IMG/VR virus record: IMGVR_UViG_3300009068_000140
Coordinates: 1 to 28,949 of that record
Length of the DNA stretch: 28,949 bases
DNA from: a virus
Strand: one strand, 5' to 3'
The position numbers and the translations under genes are program-made. Of this stretch, positions 1 to 7,479 are shown piece after piece; positions within the stretch are counted from its first letter, which is position 1, and each line of letters starts with the position of its first letter. The notes under the pieces were generated by a model. It was not told where the DNA came from. It saw only the letters and a list, made by a program, of their open reading frames with translations, and searched no databases.

Positions 1-185
1 ACTTTGATCTCCTCCACTCGCTGCTGGGCCTCAAACCCGGCTTTGCGTAGCTCAAGCTCACGCTCGATCTGCAACTGGGCCATTGCCATTTCATGCTTCT
101 TGTCAGCGCGGTCTTGGAAGAAACCCAGCAGCTTGGGCAGGCCACCAGCGAGGAAGGAGATTAGGGTTGAGAGTAGGGTCAGCAT
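1..185 (-). CDS. Membrane-proximal lysis-cassette protein, partial (C-terminus off the window)
   Basis: Starts at the ATG at 185-183 and reads leftward without a stop to the window edge, giving 61 codons. The first 20 residues are a hydrophobic, Gly/Pro-containing segment (MLTLLSTLISFLAGGLPKLL). They are followed by a charged, helix-forming stretch rich in Glu, Lys, Gln and Ala that should form a coiled coil. This N-terminal anchor plus amphipathic helix layout is common among small phage proteins next to holin genes. The start overlaps the stop of the upstream holin-like gene by 7 bases, so translation is probably coupled. I infer a role at the membrane in lysis (Rz-like or holin partner), but no diagnostic motif is visible. 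It could also be a virion protein. Confidence 0.7.
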   Translation of the reverse strand, partial: MLTLLSTLISFLAGGLPKLLGFFQDRADKKHEMAMAQLQIERELELRKAGFEAQQRVEEIK

Positions 186-403
186 TTCTTTTCTTCCTCA
201 TGGGACAGTTTGACGCCAGCAAGTAGGCCAATGAAACCACCGACGATGGTTTGAAACGCAGGGCCAACCAACTCAAAAATTTTATTGTTGTCCACCTTTT
301 CGTCAAACAGGCCCATCAGCATTACACCGGACATTGACAGGACAACAATACACAAGGTCATGCTGACCATGAGCGTAACGAAGAAGGTGAGCTTGGCTTT
401 CAT
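179..403 (-). CDS. Small membrane protein, holin candidate
   Basis: This 74-residue protein has two predicted membrane segments, at about residues 5-31 and 47-64, joined by a short polar loop containing DEKVDNNK. The C-terminus is charged (HEEEKKC). Two membrane spans, a small size and a charged tail fit a class II-like holin, which would form membrane lesions to release endolysin. No endolysin is visible in the window, though one could lie to the left. The ATG overlaps the upstream stop as ATGA, and the stop overlaps the next start by 7 bases, so it sits inside a translationally coupled cassette. The holin call rests on topology and neighbours only. Confidence 0.65.
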   Translation of the reverse strand: MKAKLTFFVTLMVSMTLCIVVLSMSGVMLMGLFDEKVDNNKIFELVGPAFQTIVGGFIGLLAGVKLSHEEEKKC

Positions 404-552
404 TTGTCTTTGCGGTTGAAAATCTCAAACAACGATTTAACTTTTTCCTCAAGCACGGCGATTTTGATGTCCATCTTCGCCAGCACGATGATGAGCGTTA
501 TCAGCGCCAACAGCATCGGCCAACCTTTTGCCAGTGCTTCGAAAAACTCCAT
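400..552 (-). CDS. Tiny membrane/coiled-coil protein (50 aa)
   Basis: The reading frame starts at the ATG at 552-550 and encodes 50 residues. A membrane segment at about residues 11-25 (WPMLLALITLIIVLA) is followed by a charged helix (KMDIKIAVLEEKVKSLFEIF) and ends in NRKDK. The gene is packed between neighbours: 2 bases after the previous stop, and its own stop is shared as ATGA with the holin-like gene. N-terminal span plus amphipathic helix is typical of accessory lysis or holin-like phage peptides. The exact function is unknown. Support comes from the intact frame, the stop/start overlap and the membrane-helix pattern. Confidence 0.6.
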   Translation of the reverse strand: MEFFEALAKGWPMLLALITLIIVLAKMDIKIAVLEEKVKSLFEIFNRKDK

Positions 553-554
553 GA

Positions 555-719
555 TCAACGGAATGTGAGTGACGCATAAACGATAGCTGACATACTGACG
601 ATAAGCACCCCGGCGGTCTTCATAATCACGCCCTCTAATCGTTTTAGCCTTGCATTTATCTGCGCGTATCGTTCGGCGCAGACCGCTTCATGGCTTGTGA
701 ATTGTGCTTCAAGGTTCAT
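555..719 (-). CDS. Tiny coiled-coil protein with C-terminal membrane segment (54 aa), XhlA-like
   Basis: Starts at the ATG at 719-717. The first 30 residues form a polar helix with heptad-like spacing (YAQINARLKRLEGVI) and residues 33-52 form a single membrane span ending in LTFR. A soluble coiled coil followed by a C-terminal anchor is the arrangement of XhlA/haemolysin-type phage proteins, which associate with holins. The start lies 11 bases inside the upstream gene. Assignment to the XhlA class is by topology only. Confidence 0.6.
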   Translation of the reverse strand: MNLEAQFTSHEAVCAERYAQINARLKRLEGVIMKTAGVLIVSMSAIVYASLTFR

Positions 720-855
720 CTTTTGCTTTCGTTACTTGCGCCTCGGCTTGCTCTTTGATTTTGACAATCAAGGGCCACACGCCTGATTTGCTGGGCAACT
801 CGCCCAAGGTTTGCAGGATGAAATTGATTTCGTTGATGTCGAGGTCGAGGGTCAT
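709..855 (-). CDS. Small conserved-type phage protein (48 aa), function unknown
   Basis: The frame starts at the ATG at 855-853, overlapping the previous stop as ATGA, and encodes 48 residues with no membrane segment. The sequence (DINEINFILQTLGELPSKSG, then WPLIVKIKEQAEAQ) looks like two short helices around a Gly/Pro turn. I recognise the general pattern from small proteins found near tail and lysis genes in other phages, but know of no function. The stop lies 11 bases inside the next gene. The packing on both sides supports a real gene. Confidence 0.6.
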   Translation of the reverse strand: MTLDLDINEINFILQTLGELPSKSGVWPLIVKIKEQAEAQVTKAKDEP

Positions 856-1151
856 GCTGTTGTCCAAGGTGTGCCAGTGGCGGTTACGGGGTTCTTCTGC
901 AATGCAATCTGCTGTGCCAGTGCTGCCTCAGTTGCGTCCTTGTCCACGCCTGATGCGTAGCACCAATCCAAAACTTCTTGCATCGTGACGCTGGCGTAGG
1001 GGATGGTGGGCGTACCCGGTTGCCATGAACAGGTTGACCAGATTGATGCGGTGTAGCCCTCATCTACTGCTGTGGCAGTCCAGTGGGCTGTGGTGATGAA
1101 ACCCGTTGCGGTTTCGTAGTTGGTCTGGGTGATTGTCCAAGTGGTTGTCAT
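852..1151 (-). CDS. Small conserved phage protein downstream of tail fibre (99 aa)
   Basis: A 99-residue protein starting at an ATG that shares ATGA with the fibre stop. The N-terminal half is a Thr/Trp-rich beta-type sequence (MTTTWTITQTNYETATGFI, then HWTATAVDEGYTAS). The C-terminal half is helical, beginning at TMQEVLDWCYASGVD. Proteins of this shape often lie directly after tail-fibre genes in podoviruses (I believe a DUF7936-type family, name not checked). It may be a fibre accessory or chaperone, but this is inferred only from position. No catalytic motif is seen. Confidence 0.6.
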   Translation of the reverse strand: MTTTWTITQTNYETATGFITTAHWTATAVDEGYTASIWSTCSWQPGTPTIPYASVTMQEVLDWCYASGVDKDATEAALAQQIALQKNPVTATGTPWTTA

Positions 1152-2941
1152 GTTGTCTCCAGTGCAGTGATACGAGCGGTGAGTTGAGTGATGAGGGCTT
1201 GTTGTTCTTGCATTGCTTTGACTAAGTGTGGCGTTAACTTTGAATAGTCAAGTTGCCACATATCATTTTCAGTTTTGCCTTTGGTAACTACGCCATTCAA
1301 AACAGGCTCAAGTTCTTGTGCAATAAAACCATACTCTTGATGTAAATCACCAACAGTCCAATCGTATTGACGGACTTGGACTTGCATCAATTTTTCAAGA
1401 ACTGGGTTTGCATTTTGAATCTTTGATTTAAGTCGTTGGTCAGAGGTCGTATTAAATGCAACGGCACTTGTAGAACCAATTCTTGTAATAGAACCAATAC
1501 TAGTACCACTTACAAAAAAGTTAGCAAAAACAGTACCGCTTGCTGAAGCAGTATCATTTAATGCAATACCATTAGTTGCTGAACCATTAAAATCGGTAGT
1601 TATTTGCGCTCTTGCTGTCGTAGTCCCCACCAGCAAGTTACCGCTGGAGTCGATAACGGCGCGAGTAACACCATTGGTGCTGTCCCTAAACGCAAGACTG
1701 CCCACATTGCCAACAACAGACGACGATCCAACTGAGAATATGTTCCAGTTGTAGCCGCCGGTGCTGGTGTTGATGATGTTTATAGCCGTTCCAGTAGTAT
1801 CCGCGCTGCTTAGTCCAAGTTTCTGTGCAGGCGAACTCGTCCCAATACCCAAGTTACCGCTTGCATCCAGCGTCATTGCTTGGGTGAAGGAAACAGGTGT
1901 TGCTCCTGCACCAGATGAGTTACTTGGGGCCGTGTACCAAGCGTGTTGGCCGCTTGTTTGGTAATACAAGGTGGCAAAACCATTAGCAATATATGCCGAA
2001 GCATCACTGCTGTTATAAAAAACATTTTGACCTAATGCAGTAGCCGCACTACGACTAAACAAAGCCGCACCATTTGTTAATTGCAATGCGGGTCTGCTTG
2101 CGCTACTCCAAGCACTCGGAGTAACCCCCAAGCCCAAGTTACCGCTGCTATCCAACGTCAAGCTGGTCGCTGGCGCACTGCCTGAGAAGCTGTACGCTGT
2201 GCCGCTTGTGCCGCCGCTTAATGTGCCCGTAGCACTCAGCGTCCCGGTGACTGCTAGACCTGCACTGGTCAAGCGCATTTGTTCGGCAGCGTTTACATAG
2301 AAAATTGTGCCTGTATTGCCGCTGTTATATAGATTTAAAAAATTGGATGTGTCGTTAAAAATTGAAGCCGCATAAGTACCAGTAGTGTTTTTAAACCCAA
2401 TATATTTATTGTTGTTTAAAAGAATCTGGGTTGAAAGAGTTACATCACCCGTAGCACTCACCGTAGTAAACGCACCCGTGGTCGCAGTCGTAGCGCCGAC
2501 AGTCATGCCGTTGATTGACCCGCCCGTCAGCGTTGCACCGCTTGACACAAGCGTGTTGAGCGTAGCCGTGGACGATGCGCCGAGGGTTGTGAATGAACCA
2601 GCAGCCGGGGTGACGTTGCCAATGATGCCTTGCAGTGATGTGGCTGTGGCTGCTCCAAGGACAGGGGCAACAAGGGTCAGTACTGTGCCGTTGCTTGTAG
2701 CGCCTGTAATCCCTGCCAGTACGCCAGCATTGTTGTACTGCACCTGAGTGGTCGAGCCACCAGCAGGGCCAGAAGTTGAGCCTGCCAGCAGGGTGACTAC
2801 GCCAGAACTGTTCTTGAAGTACAGCTTGCCGTCGTTGGTATTGAGTGCCAATTCACCAGCAACTAGGTTTCCAGCCGACGGGACAGCAGCGCCTGTTGCC
2901 GAGTAGTAAAGGGAGATTGGGGTGTAGCCGCTTTGTGCCAT
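1148..2941 (-). CDS. Tail fibre/spike with C-terminal S74 intramolecular chaperone
   Basis: A 597-residue protein. The N-terminus has a typical fibre head motif (GELALNTNDGKLYFKNSSG, about residues 29-47). The middle is low-complexity Ser/Thr/Gly/Ala beta-type repeat sequence, with recurring units such as LTLDSSGNLGLG, MTLDASGNLGIG and AVIDSSGNLLVG. The last ~100 residues match the peptidase S74 endosialidase-type chaperone: TTSDQRLK, with S500 and K505 as the likely Ser-Lys dyad, then YGFIAQELEPV and a terminal coiled coil (LVKAMQEQQALITQLTARI). In this family the chaperone drives trimer folding and then cuts itself off. The protein probably binds the host surface at the tail tip. It follows another fibre gene by 9 bases. 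Confidence 0.9.
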   Translation of the reverse strand: MAQSGYTPISLYYSATGAAVPSAGNLVAGELALNTNDGKLYFKNSSGVVTLLAGSTSGPAGGSTTQVQYNNAGVLAGITGATSNGTVLTLVAPVLGAATATSLQGIIGNVTPAAGSFTTLGASSTATLNTLVSSGATLTGGSINGMTVGATTATTGAFTTVSATGDVTLSTQILLNNNKYIGFKNTTGTYAASIFNDTSNFLNLYNSGNTGTIFYVNAAEQMRLTSAGLAVTGTLSATGTLSGGTSGTAYSFSGSAPATSLTLDSSGNLGLGVTPSAWSSASRPALQLTNGAALFSRSAATALGQNVFYNSSDASAYIANGFATLYYQTSGQHAWYTAPSNSSGAGATPVSFTQAMTLDASGNLGIGTSSPAQKLGLSSADTTGTAINIINTSTGGYNWNIFSVGSSSVVGNVGSLAFRDSTNGVTRAVIDSSGNLLVGTTTARAQITTDFNGSATNGIALNDTASASGTVFANFFVSGTSIGSITRIGSTSAVAFNTTSDQRLKSKIQNANPVLEKLMQVQVRQYDWTVGDLHQEYGFIAQELEPVLNGVVTKGKTENDMWQLDYSKLTPHLVKAMQEQQALITQLTARITALETT

Positions 2942-2950
2942 GAGAGTTCC

Positions 2951-4705
2951 TTAAAATGTTCCGCCCGAGATGCCTGCCCACACTGGTGCGCTGGCTCCTG
3001 CCGATGTTAATACTTGCCCAGCAGTTCCTGCCGCAGTGAACGCAAATGCAGTTCCAGTGCCGTATGCAGAGCCACCCGCAGTTGCAGTTGCAGTTGAGTT
3101 GGTTCCGCCGTTGGCAATAGCCAAAGTGCCTGCAACCGTCACCGCGCCAGTCGTCGTGGTTGCGGGTGTCAGCCCTGTTGTGCCAAAGGTGATTGAACTC
3201 ACCCCAGAGCCAGCGCCTGAGAACTGCGCCCAAGTCATGGCGGTGACATTGATTGTGCCGCCTGCGTCACTTGTGCAGACCCAACCTGTGTCGGCCAGTG
3301 TGGTTCCTGTTTCAATAAAGACGTAAGCGCCGGGAACTTGTGCCCATGTACTCATGTCAGCCGCTCTTGCCCATGCTGTGGCCGACGCAACATAAATCCC
3401 GTTTTCCGCTGGCGCTGTTTGGTTCTTTACCAAAACACGGTCAGTTGCAACGATTGAGATGCCATCAATGGTCTGCGCTCCAGACAGTGTGATGTTTGCC
3501 GTTGTTCCAGCCACCACGGAGGCTTTGGTATCCAAGCCCTGTGCAACAGTATCGACATACGACTTGTTGGCAATGTCTGTGGCCGCTGACGGCGTTGTGG
3601 CAATGGTTCCTGCCGTCACCACAAGGCTTGTAATCGTTCCCAAACTTGTCAGCGAGGAGGCTGTAACCCCAGATGCCAGCGTTGCACCAGACAGGGTTCC
3701 TGCGGGCGCAATGACTGCTGCCGTGCTGATGCTTGTCGTCAAGCCCTTGGCGTTGATGGTGATGACAGGGATTGCTGTGCTAGACCCTGTAGAGCCTGCC
3801 GAAGCCACTGTGGCAAGCGTGGTTGCGTTTCCTACCGATGTCACATCACCTGTCAGATTGGCATTGGTTGTGACGTTGCTTGCGGTAAAAGCTGTGGCCG
3901 TTCCCGTGATGTTTGTGCCAACCAAAACAGTTGGCGTGCCAAGATTCGGCGTTACCAGCGTTGGGCTGTTGGACAGCACGACATTTGTCGTTCCTGTGGA
4001 TGTGGTAACGCCGGTGCCTCCGTTGAGTACCGCTAATGTTCCTGCAACGGTGACAACCCCTGTACTCGTTGTAGATGGAGTCAAGCCGGTTGAACCAAAA
4101 GAAATTGAACTGACGCCGGAGCCGCTGACAATGGAACCCCATGCACCGTTGGCGTAGCCCTCAAAACTGGCCGTTGTGGTGTTGTACCGCAGATTGCCGT
4201 CGCTTGATGTTCCGCGCTGACCTGTCGTGCCGACGGGCAGAATCATGCCGCCCGTGCCGGGAACTACGGGGTTGTTGGCTATGGCTATCGTTGGCCCAGC
4301 CGATATAGTAATTTGATTGGCCGTGCCGGTAACCGATGGGACGGCAGCCGGTGTAGTGGTTGCGGTAGCCAAGCGACCGTTTGAGTCAACCGTGAAAACC
4401 GGAATGTTTGTGGCGTCACCATAAACACCAGGGGTTACACCTGTGGCATTAAGCTGGGTGGCCCCTATTCCAGCAACCGCAACACTGAGAGTCACATTGC
4501 TAGAAAGCGCACCGCCGCCTGTCAAACCTGTACCGGCAATCACTTGCCGGGTTATAGGAACCCCTGCCACAGTTAGCAAGTCACCGACACGAATCTTGTA
4601 GTTGTTGCCTTGGTAGACAATCATCATCAAACTGTTATCATCAGCTACAGGAGCTGTTGGAAGCTGCGTGATTCGCGTTGGGATTAGGTTGCTAGGTACT
4701 GACAT
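2951..4705 (-). CDS. Repetitive tail fibre / tail protein
   Basis: A 584-residue, very Thr/Ser/Gly/Ala-rich protein with no obvious enzymatic motif. It contains internal repeats: residues 196-236 recur at 501-541 (SSISFGSTGLTPST versus SSITFGTTGLTPAT). A segment ending in a VDSNG/INAKG turn at 96-120 recurs at about 306-330. The stretch TDRVLVKNQTAPAENGIYVA followed by WARAADM (421-451) is widespread in phage tail fibres and baseplate-attached proteins. It probably forms a trimeric beta-rich fibre shaft and may connect the tail to the S74 fibre encoded next. Start is the ATG at 4705, directly after the upstream stop. Confidence 0.8.
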   Translation of the reverse strand: MSVPSNLIPTRITQLPTAPVADDNSLMMIVYQGNNYKIRVGDLLTVAGVPITRQVIAGTGLTGGGALSSNVTLSVAVAGIGATQLNATGVTPGVYGDATNIPVFTVDSNGRLATATTTPAAVPSVTGTANQITISAGPTIAIANNPVVPGTGGMILPVGTTGQRGTSSDGNLRYNTTTASFEGYANGAWGSIVSGSGVSSISFGSTGLTPSTTSTGVVTVAGTLAVLNGGTGVTTSTGTTNVVLSNSPTLVTPNLGTPTVLVGTNITGTATAFTASNVTTNANLTGDVTSVGNATTLATVASAGSTGSSTAIPVITINAKGLTTSISTAAVIAPAGTLSGATLASGVTASSLTSLGTITSLVVTAGTIATTPSAATDIANKSYVDTVAQGLDTKASVVAGTTANITLSGAQTIDGISIVATDRVLVKNQTAPAENGIYVASATAWARAADMSTWAQVPGAYVFIETGTTLADTGWVCTSDAGGTINVTAMTWAQFSGAGSGVSSITFGTTGLTPATTTTGAVTVAGTLAIANGGTNSTATATAGGSAYGTGTAFAFTAAGTAGQVLTSAGASAPVWAGISGGTF

Positions 4706-5005
4706 TCAAATCTCCAAGTACTCATCACCGTCTTCGGTAGTGATGAACAAGTCACCTGCTTCCTGTATCAACCCTGCAGGATGCGTATTGATAGGGGTGT
4801 CAGGGCGGGTGAAAGGCAGCACAATCTGGTCAGGCGCTCGGGGTGCAAGTCGGTACGGATCATAGTCATCTAGGTCTTCTTTGCAAACCATAAGGCCCGG
4901 CGAATTTGGGTCCGGTGACAGTTCAGCAAGTAAGAACTTGCGTGAACACCGTCCGCATATGGCAATCCCGTAGGTAGCCTGACCAGAAACGTCTAGGTAT
5001 ATCAT
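4706..5005 (-). CDS. Small Cys-containing phage protein (99 aa), function unknown
   Basis: A 99-residue acidic protein that starts in an ATGA overlap with the tail adaptor gene and ends directly against the fibre start. Near the N-terminus it has CGRC (residues 17-20), and a further Cys follows at MVCKEDL, a partial zinc-ribbon pattern lacking a clear fourth ligand. The rest is Pro/Asp-rich (DDYDPYRLAPRAPDQI). Position between adaptor and fibre suggests a small tail or connector component. I do not recognise a defined family and assign no function. Confidence 0.6.
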   Translation of the reverse strand: MIYLDVSGQATYGIAICGRCSRKFLLAELSPDPNSPGLMVCKEDLDDYDPYRLAPRAPDQIVLPFTRPDTPINTHPAGLIQEAGDLFITTEDGDEYLEI

Positions 5006-5982
5006 CGCGTGTACGCACCGATGGCAGGCTGGATAAAGATTGGCGAACCATCATTGTCGCCATCCCAAGCTGTTTGACGAGACGCCAAATATTTCTGCTC
5101 AAGAATCGGAATCAAATTAATGTCTACTTGAGCTGTTTCTGAGGCCACCTTAGCGGCTAGCCCGTTCACAATGGCTTCCAACCAACGCTGCGGCACCTCA
5201 ACGTCTTGCTGCAAGTTTTCGGTATCCATGATGTGCCGATGACGCCAAACGATAAGTTGGGCTTGCTCAGCGCCAGCAAATGGCGCGGGCCACACATGCA
5301 TCACAGGCTCTGGAATGTCTCGTTGAAACCAGTAGCTATTAGGCCTGCCTGGAAAAACCTTGTTTGACTGCGCAACGTAGGTATCCCTGTTCAGCACACC
5401 AAAGGGTATTTCCTGAGGCATGTTGCCCAGCGTAATGGTCGTATAAAGGATTGTGCTAGCAGAGGTGATCCTGAAGTACTGGTACGCAAGAGCGCCGGAA
5501 ATATCTGTCCAAACAATCTCACCTGCAACTGCGGCCACCGACGAGCTACCGACTGTAACCCAAGTTGTGCCGTTCGTTGAGACCTGAAACGTGACAGTAA
5601 CTGAGGTGCCTGACCATTCAATGCCAATCGTGTCTACCACCGTGGCTGAGCCAAAGTTGACTGTATACGACGTGCTGGTTGTTGTTTCTGTGCCAGTCAC
5701 CGGCTGAATGACTCGGTAGTTAGCATTGAGCACCTCTACCGTGCCGACAGGGAGAGGGATAATCTCCTGGTTTTCGTAGAAGGGCAAGATGAGTTTTTCA
5801 ATGCACCAACTAGGAGTCTTGATGTTTGCCATTTCAGACAACTGCAAGTAGAGTGACTCTAGTGCATAAGTCTGCATCTCAGCAGTAATGGCTTGCGCAG
5901 GCAAACGGCAACGCCTAAAGGCATGGTCGACTACCTTTAGCGCATTGAATGTTGTGCCGCTTACATTGCCAGAAAACGCCAT
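5002..5982 (-). CDS. Tail adaptor / tail-tubular-type virion protein with inserted beta-sandwich
   Basis: A 326-residue protein. The N-terminal helices (ALKVVDHAFRRCRLPAQAI, then YALESLYLQLSEMAN) and the C-terminal half (RDTYVAQSNKVFPGRPNSYW, PEPVMHVWPAP, WRHRHIMD) resemble podovirus tail-tubular-A/gp4-like head-tail adaptors that dock under the portal. Between them, at about residues 98-190, sits a Thr/Ser/Val-rich stretch with a F5/8 type C (discoidin)-like pattern (IGIEWSGTSVTVTFQVSTNG, then YQYFRITSAS). This would be a surface carbohydrate-binding-type insertion. The adaptor call is by resemblance and gene order. The insertion call rests on composition and strand pattern. Confidence 0.65.
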   Translation of the reverse strand: MAFSGNVSGTTFNALKVVDHAFRRCRLPAQAITAEMQTYALESLYLQLSEMANIKTPSWCIEKLILPFYENQEIIPLPVGTVEVLNANYRVIQPVTGTETTTSTSYTVNFGSATVVDTIGIEWSGTSVTVTFQVSTNGTTWVTVGSSSVAAVAGEIVWTDISGALAYQYFRITSASTILYTTITLGNMPQEIPFGVLNRDTYVAQSNKVFPGRPNSYWFQRDIPEPVMHVWPAPFAGAEQAQLIVWRHRHIMDTENLQQDVEVPQRWLEAIVNGLAAKVASETAQVDINLIPILEQKYLASRQTAWDGDNDGSPIFIQPAIGAYTR

Positions 5983-6037
5983 ACCAGCTCCGGGTTGGGG
6001 TCAAGTGGCCGCTGTTTCAGCACGCCCGGAAGACTAA

Positions 6038-6063
6038 ATTATAAGCTCAAATTAGCAATTTGA
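6038..6063 (-). promoter_or_regulatory. AT-rich stem-loop and TATAAT box between two late genes
   Basis: On the minus strand a perfect inverted repeat, TCAAATT-GCT-AATTTGA (6063-6047), spans the stop codon of the upstream Met/Lys-rich gene. It is followed at 6043-6038 by a consensus TATAAT. The box lies 56 bases before the tail-adaptor start. A possible -35 is poor (TTCAAA, 15-base spacer), so promoter activity is uncertain. The remaining gap (5983-6037) shows nothing else convincing. Confidence 0.3.
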
Positions 6064-6435
6064 ATTTGCCATGCCACCTTTTTTCATGGCGGAGTTCTTC
6101 ATCATTTTTCCGTCAGGCATCTTGTGCATACCACCCTTGTTCATGGCAATCATCGGAGCCATTGGAGCTACGGGTACTGAGCGGCGAGGTGCACGCATGC
6201 TAGACTTTTGCATGATCTCTTCGCGTTGCATCCTAGGAGTTTCCTCCTTCTCATGCATCATCATGGCCTTGCGGCTTGGGTAGACCTCACCTGTGGCCTT
6301 CTCCATCACCTTGCCGCCCTTGGCCATTTTGGTCATTGGCTTGCCAGGGTGCAAAGCTTTCTCATGCTTATGCACGGCTACGGTGGGTGTAACCTTGCCG
6401 CCGAAACTAAACTCTTTTACGTAAGTGCAGCCCAT
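6052..6435 (-). CDS. Met/Lys-rich protein with repeated KGG motifs (127 aa)
   Basis: I place the start at the ATG at 6435-6433, preceded by a good AAGGAA ribosome site; an upstream in-frame alternative would overlap the previous gene. The 127-residue product is strongly basic and has 19 Met residues. It repeats a Lys/Met-Gly-Gly element: FGGKV (11-15), MAKGGKV (37-43), MNKGGM (98-103) and MKKGGM (117-122), ending in a Cys. No fold is evident and it is probably disordered. Similar basic GGK-rich proteins occur among virion or DNA-associated proteins of marine and freshwater phages. A packaged, DNA- or partner-binding role is a guess. Confidence 0.6.
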   Translation of the reverse strand: MGCTYVKEFSFGGKVTPTVAVHKHEKALHPGKPMTKMAKGGKVMEKATGEVYPSRKAMMMHEKEETPRMQREEIMQKSSMRAPRRSVPVAPMAPMIAMNKGGMHKMPDGKMMKNSAMKKGGMANSNC

Positions 6436-6446
6436 GTTATTTCCTT

Positions 6447-6857
6447 TTACGCGCTTGCGTAGGTTTTGATACATTCGAGGACAATGGTGTACATGTCACC
6501 ACTAGAAGCATCTGAAGTGGTAAACAGTACGTTTCCAGTTACTCCGGTCCCACCATTGTTTTGCAAGCCGCCAAAAGAAGAGAAATCCATCAGGTAGTTT
6601 GTATTCTGAGGAACTAACCACGCAAATACGTCCGTGCTAGCATCCCAAAGAATGCGTACTTCCATGCCATGAGTAGTGGCCCAGATTTTGTTGATTTTGA
6701 CACCATTGCATGCCAAATTAAAAGAATTTCGCGCAAGAGTGGTGACATCAATTTTTACAACGCCGGTCTCACCTGTACCGTCAGATATGTTTGTAAACTT
6801 GGCGATGAACAGCCGTTCGCCGTCAAGTAGAGTTTGTGATGCTACTGCGTCAGCCAT
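6447..6857 (-). CDS. Putative virion structural protein (136 aa)
   Basis: A 136-residue, mostly beta-type protein starting after GGGAG. Features are an N-terminal FIAKFTNISDGTGETGVVKI strand pair, a central NGVKINKIWATTHGMEVRILW and a long Gly-rich loop (GGLQNNGGTGVTG). I recognise this general type as a small structural protein near capsid genes in phages. It may be a head decoration or head-tail joining beta-sandwich. It follows the 159-residue protein by 13 bases. No enzyme motif is visible. Confidence 0.6.
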   Translation of the reverse strand: MADAVASQTLLDGERLFIAKFTNISDGTGETGVVKIDVTTLARNSFNLACNGVKINKIWATTHGMEVRILWDASTDVFAWLVPQNTNYLMDFSSFGGLQNNGGTGVTGNVLFTTSDASSGDMYTIVLECIKTYASA

Positions 6858-6870
6858 GTTGATCTCCCGA

Positions 6871-7350
6871 TCAAACAGCAGCGCTGAATGGTGTAGCTTC
6901 TGTGCCGGTGCCGGTCAAATTGCAATGTACCAAAAACAATCCACTGGCAATATCTGTGATGTAGATCGTATCGCCCTTGGTGCCGCCTTTGGTGGTGCCG
7001 TTTAGGGTAATAGTGTCAGATGCGGCAACGGTTTCAAAGCCGACTACTGTATCGGCGGCGTCTTGCAACATGACGGCGCGACCCGCCATTACATCAGTAG
7101 CGTTTGCAACTTGCACAACATAGTTGTTGCTAGTGACTGTGGTTTGCACGGCAAAATTGTATTGGTTGCCACTGCCAGTAGCCGCAGGCAGTGTAACGAT
7201 TGCCCCGGCAGCTACGTTAAACAGATTCAAGCGCCCAGCATTTGCTGCGCTAGTGGCTGTAGTTGCAGCCGTGATTTGAACGAGTGAGCCTGAACCAGTA
7301 ATGAATCCATTGGTGGACGTTACTGGGCCCGAAAAGGTCGTGGATGCCAT
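6871..7350 (-). CDS. Putative virion decoration/fibre-like protein (159 aa)
   Basis: A 159-residue Thr/Ala/Val-rich protein with strand-turn composition (ITAATTATSAANAGRLNLFN, VTLPAATGSGNQYNFAVQT, DTITLNGTTKGGTKGDTI). It starts after a good AAGGAA site. It resembles head fibre or decoration-type beta proteins placed after the capsid gene. It is separated from the capsid gene by a 129-base gap with strong hairpins, so it may be expressed at a different level. Function is inferred from composition and location. Confidence 0.55.
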   Translation of the reverse strand: MASTTFSGPVTSTNGFITGSGSLVQITAATTATSAANAGRLNLFNVAAGAIVTLPAATGSGNQYNFAVQTTVTSNNYVVQVANATDVMAGRAVMLQDAADTVVGFETVAASDTITLNGTTKGGTKGDTIYITDIASGLFLVHCNLTGTGTEATPFSAAV

Positions 7351-7373
7351 GATGTTTCCTTACATGCAAGTGT

Positions 7374-7425
7374 AATGCGTCTGTCTGCATGTCGTCAGCT
7401 TGAGGTCTAAGCTGTCAGACGCATT
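7374..7425 (-). terminator. Nested stem-loop downstream of the capsid gene
   Basis: A 10-bp perfect inverted repeat (AATGCGTCTG at 7374-7383, CAGACGCATT at 7416-7425) encloses a second 6-bp stem (CAGCTT 7396-7401, AAGCTG 7409-7414). This gives a two-tier RNA hairpin in the capsid/159-residue intergenic gap. There is no clear U-tract, so it may be an mRNA-stabilising or processing element instead of a terminator. Confidence 0.45.
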
Positions 7426-7441
7426 AAAACTACCTCCATAA

Positions 7442-7464
7442 CCCCCAACCTTGTGAGTTGAGGG
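7442..7464 (-). terminator. Stem-loop just after the capsid stop codon
   Basis: Read on the minus strand, CCCTCAAC pairs with GTTGGGGG (8 bp including one G-U) around a 7-base loop, 15 bases after the capsid stop. A weak T-rich stretch (AGTTTTAA) follows further on. This would suit an attenuating terminator that sets capsid expression above that of the genes after it. Confidence 0.4.
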
Positions 7465-7479
7465 TTAAAGCCCGTAGTC

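Noticed and set aside
3459-4157. Long open frame of 232 codons on the plus strand
   Set aside because: It is the mirror of the repetitive Thr/Ala/Val-rich fibre gene, has a composition dictated by that gene and no fitting ribosome site.
7407-7440. Tiny frame MRLTA behind GGAGG after the capsid gene
   Set aside because: Only five codons long and within hairpin sequence. Could be chance; no support as a gene.
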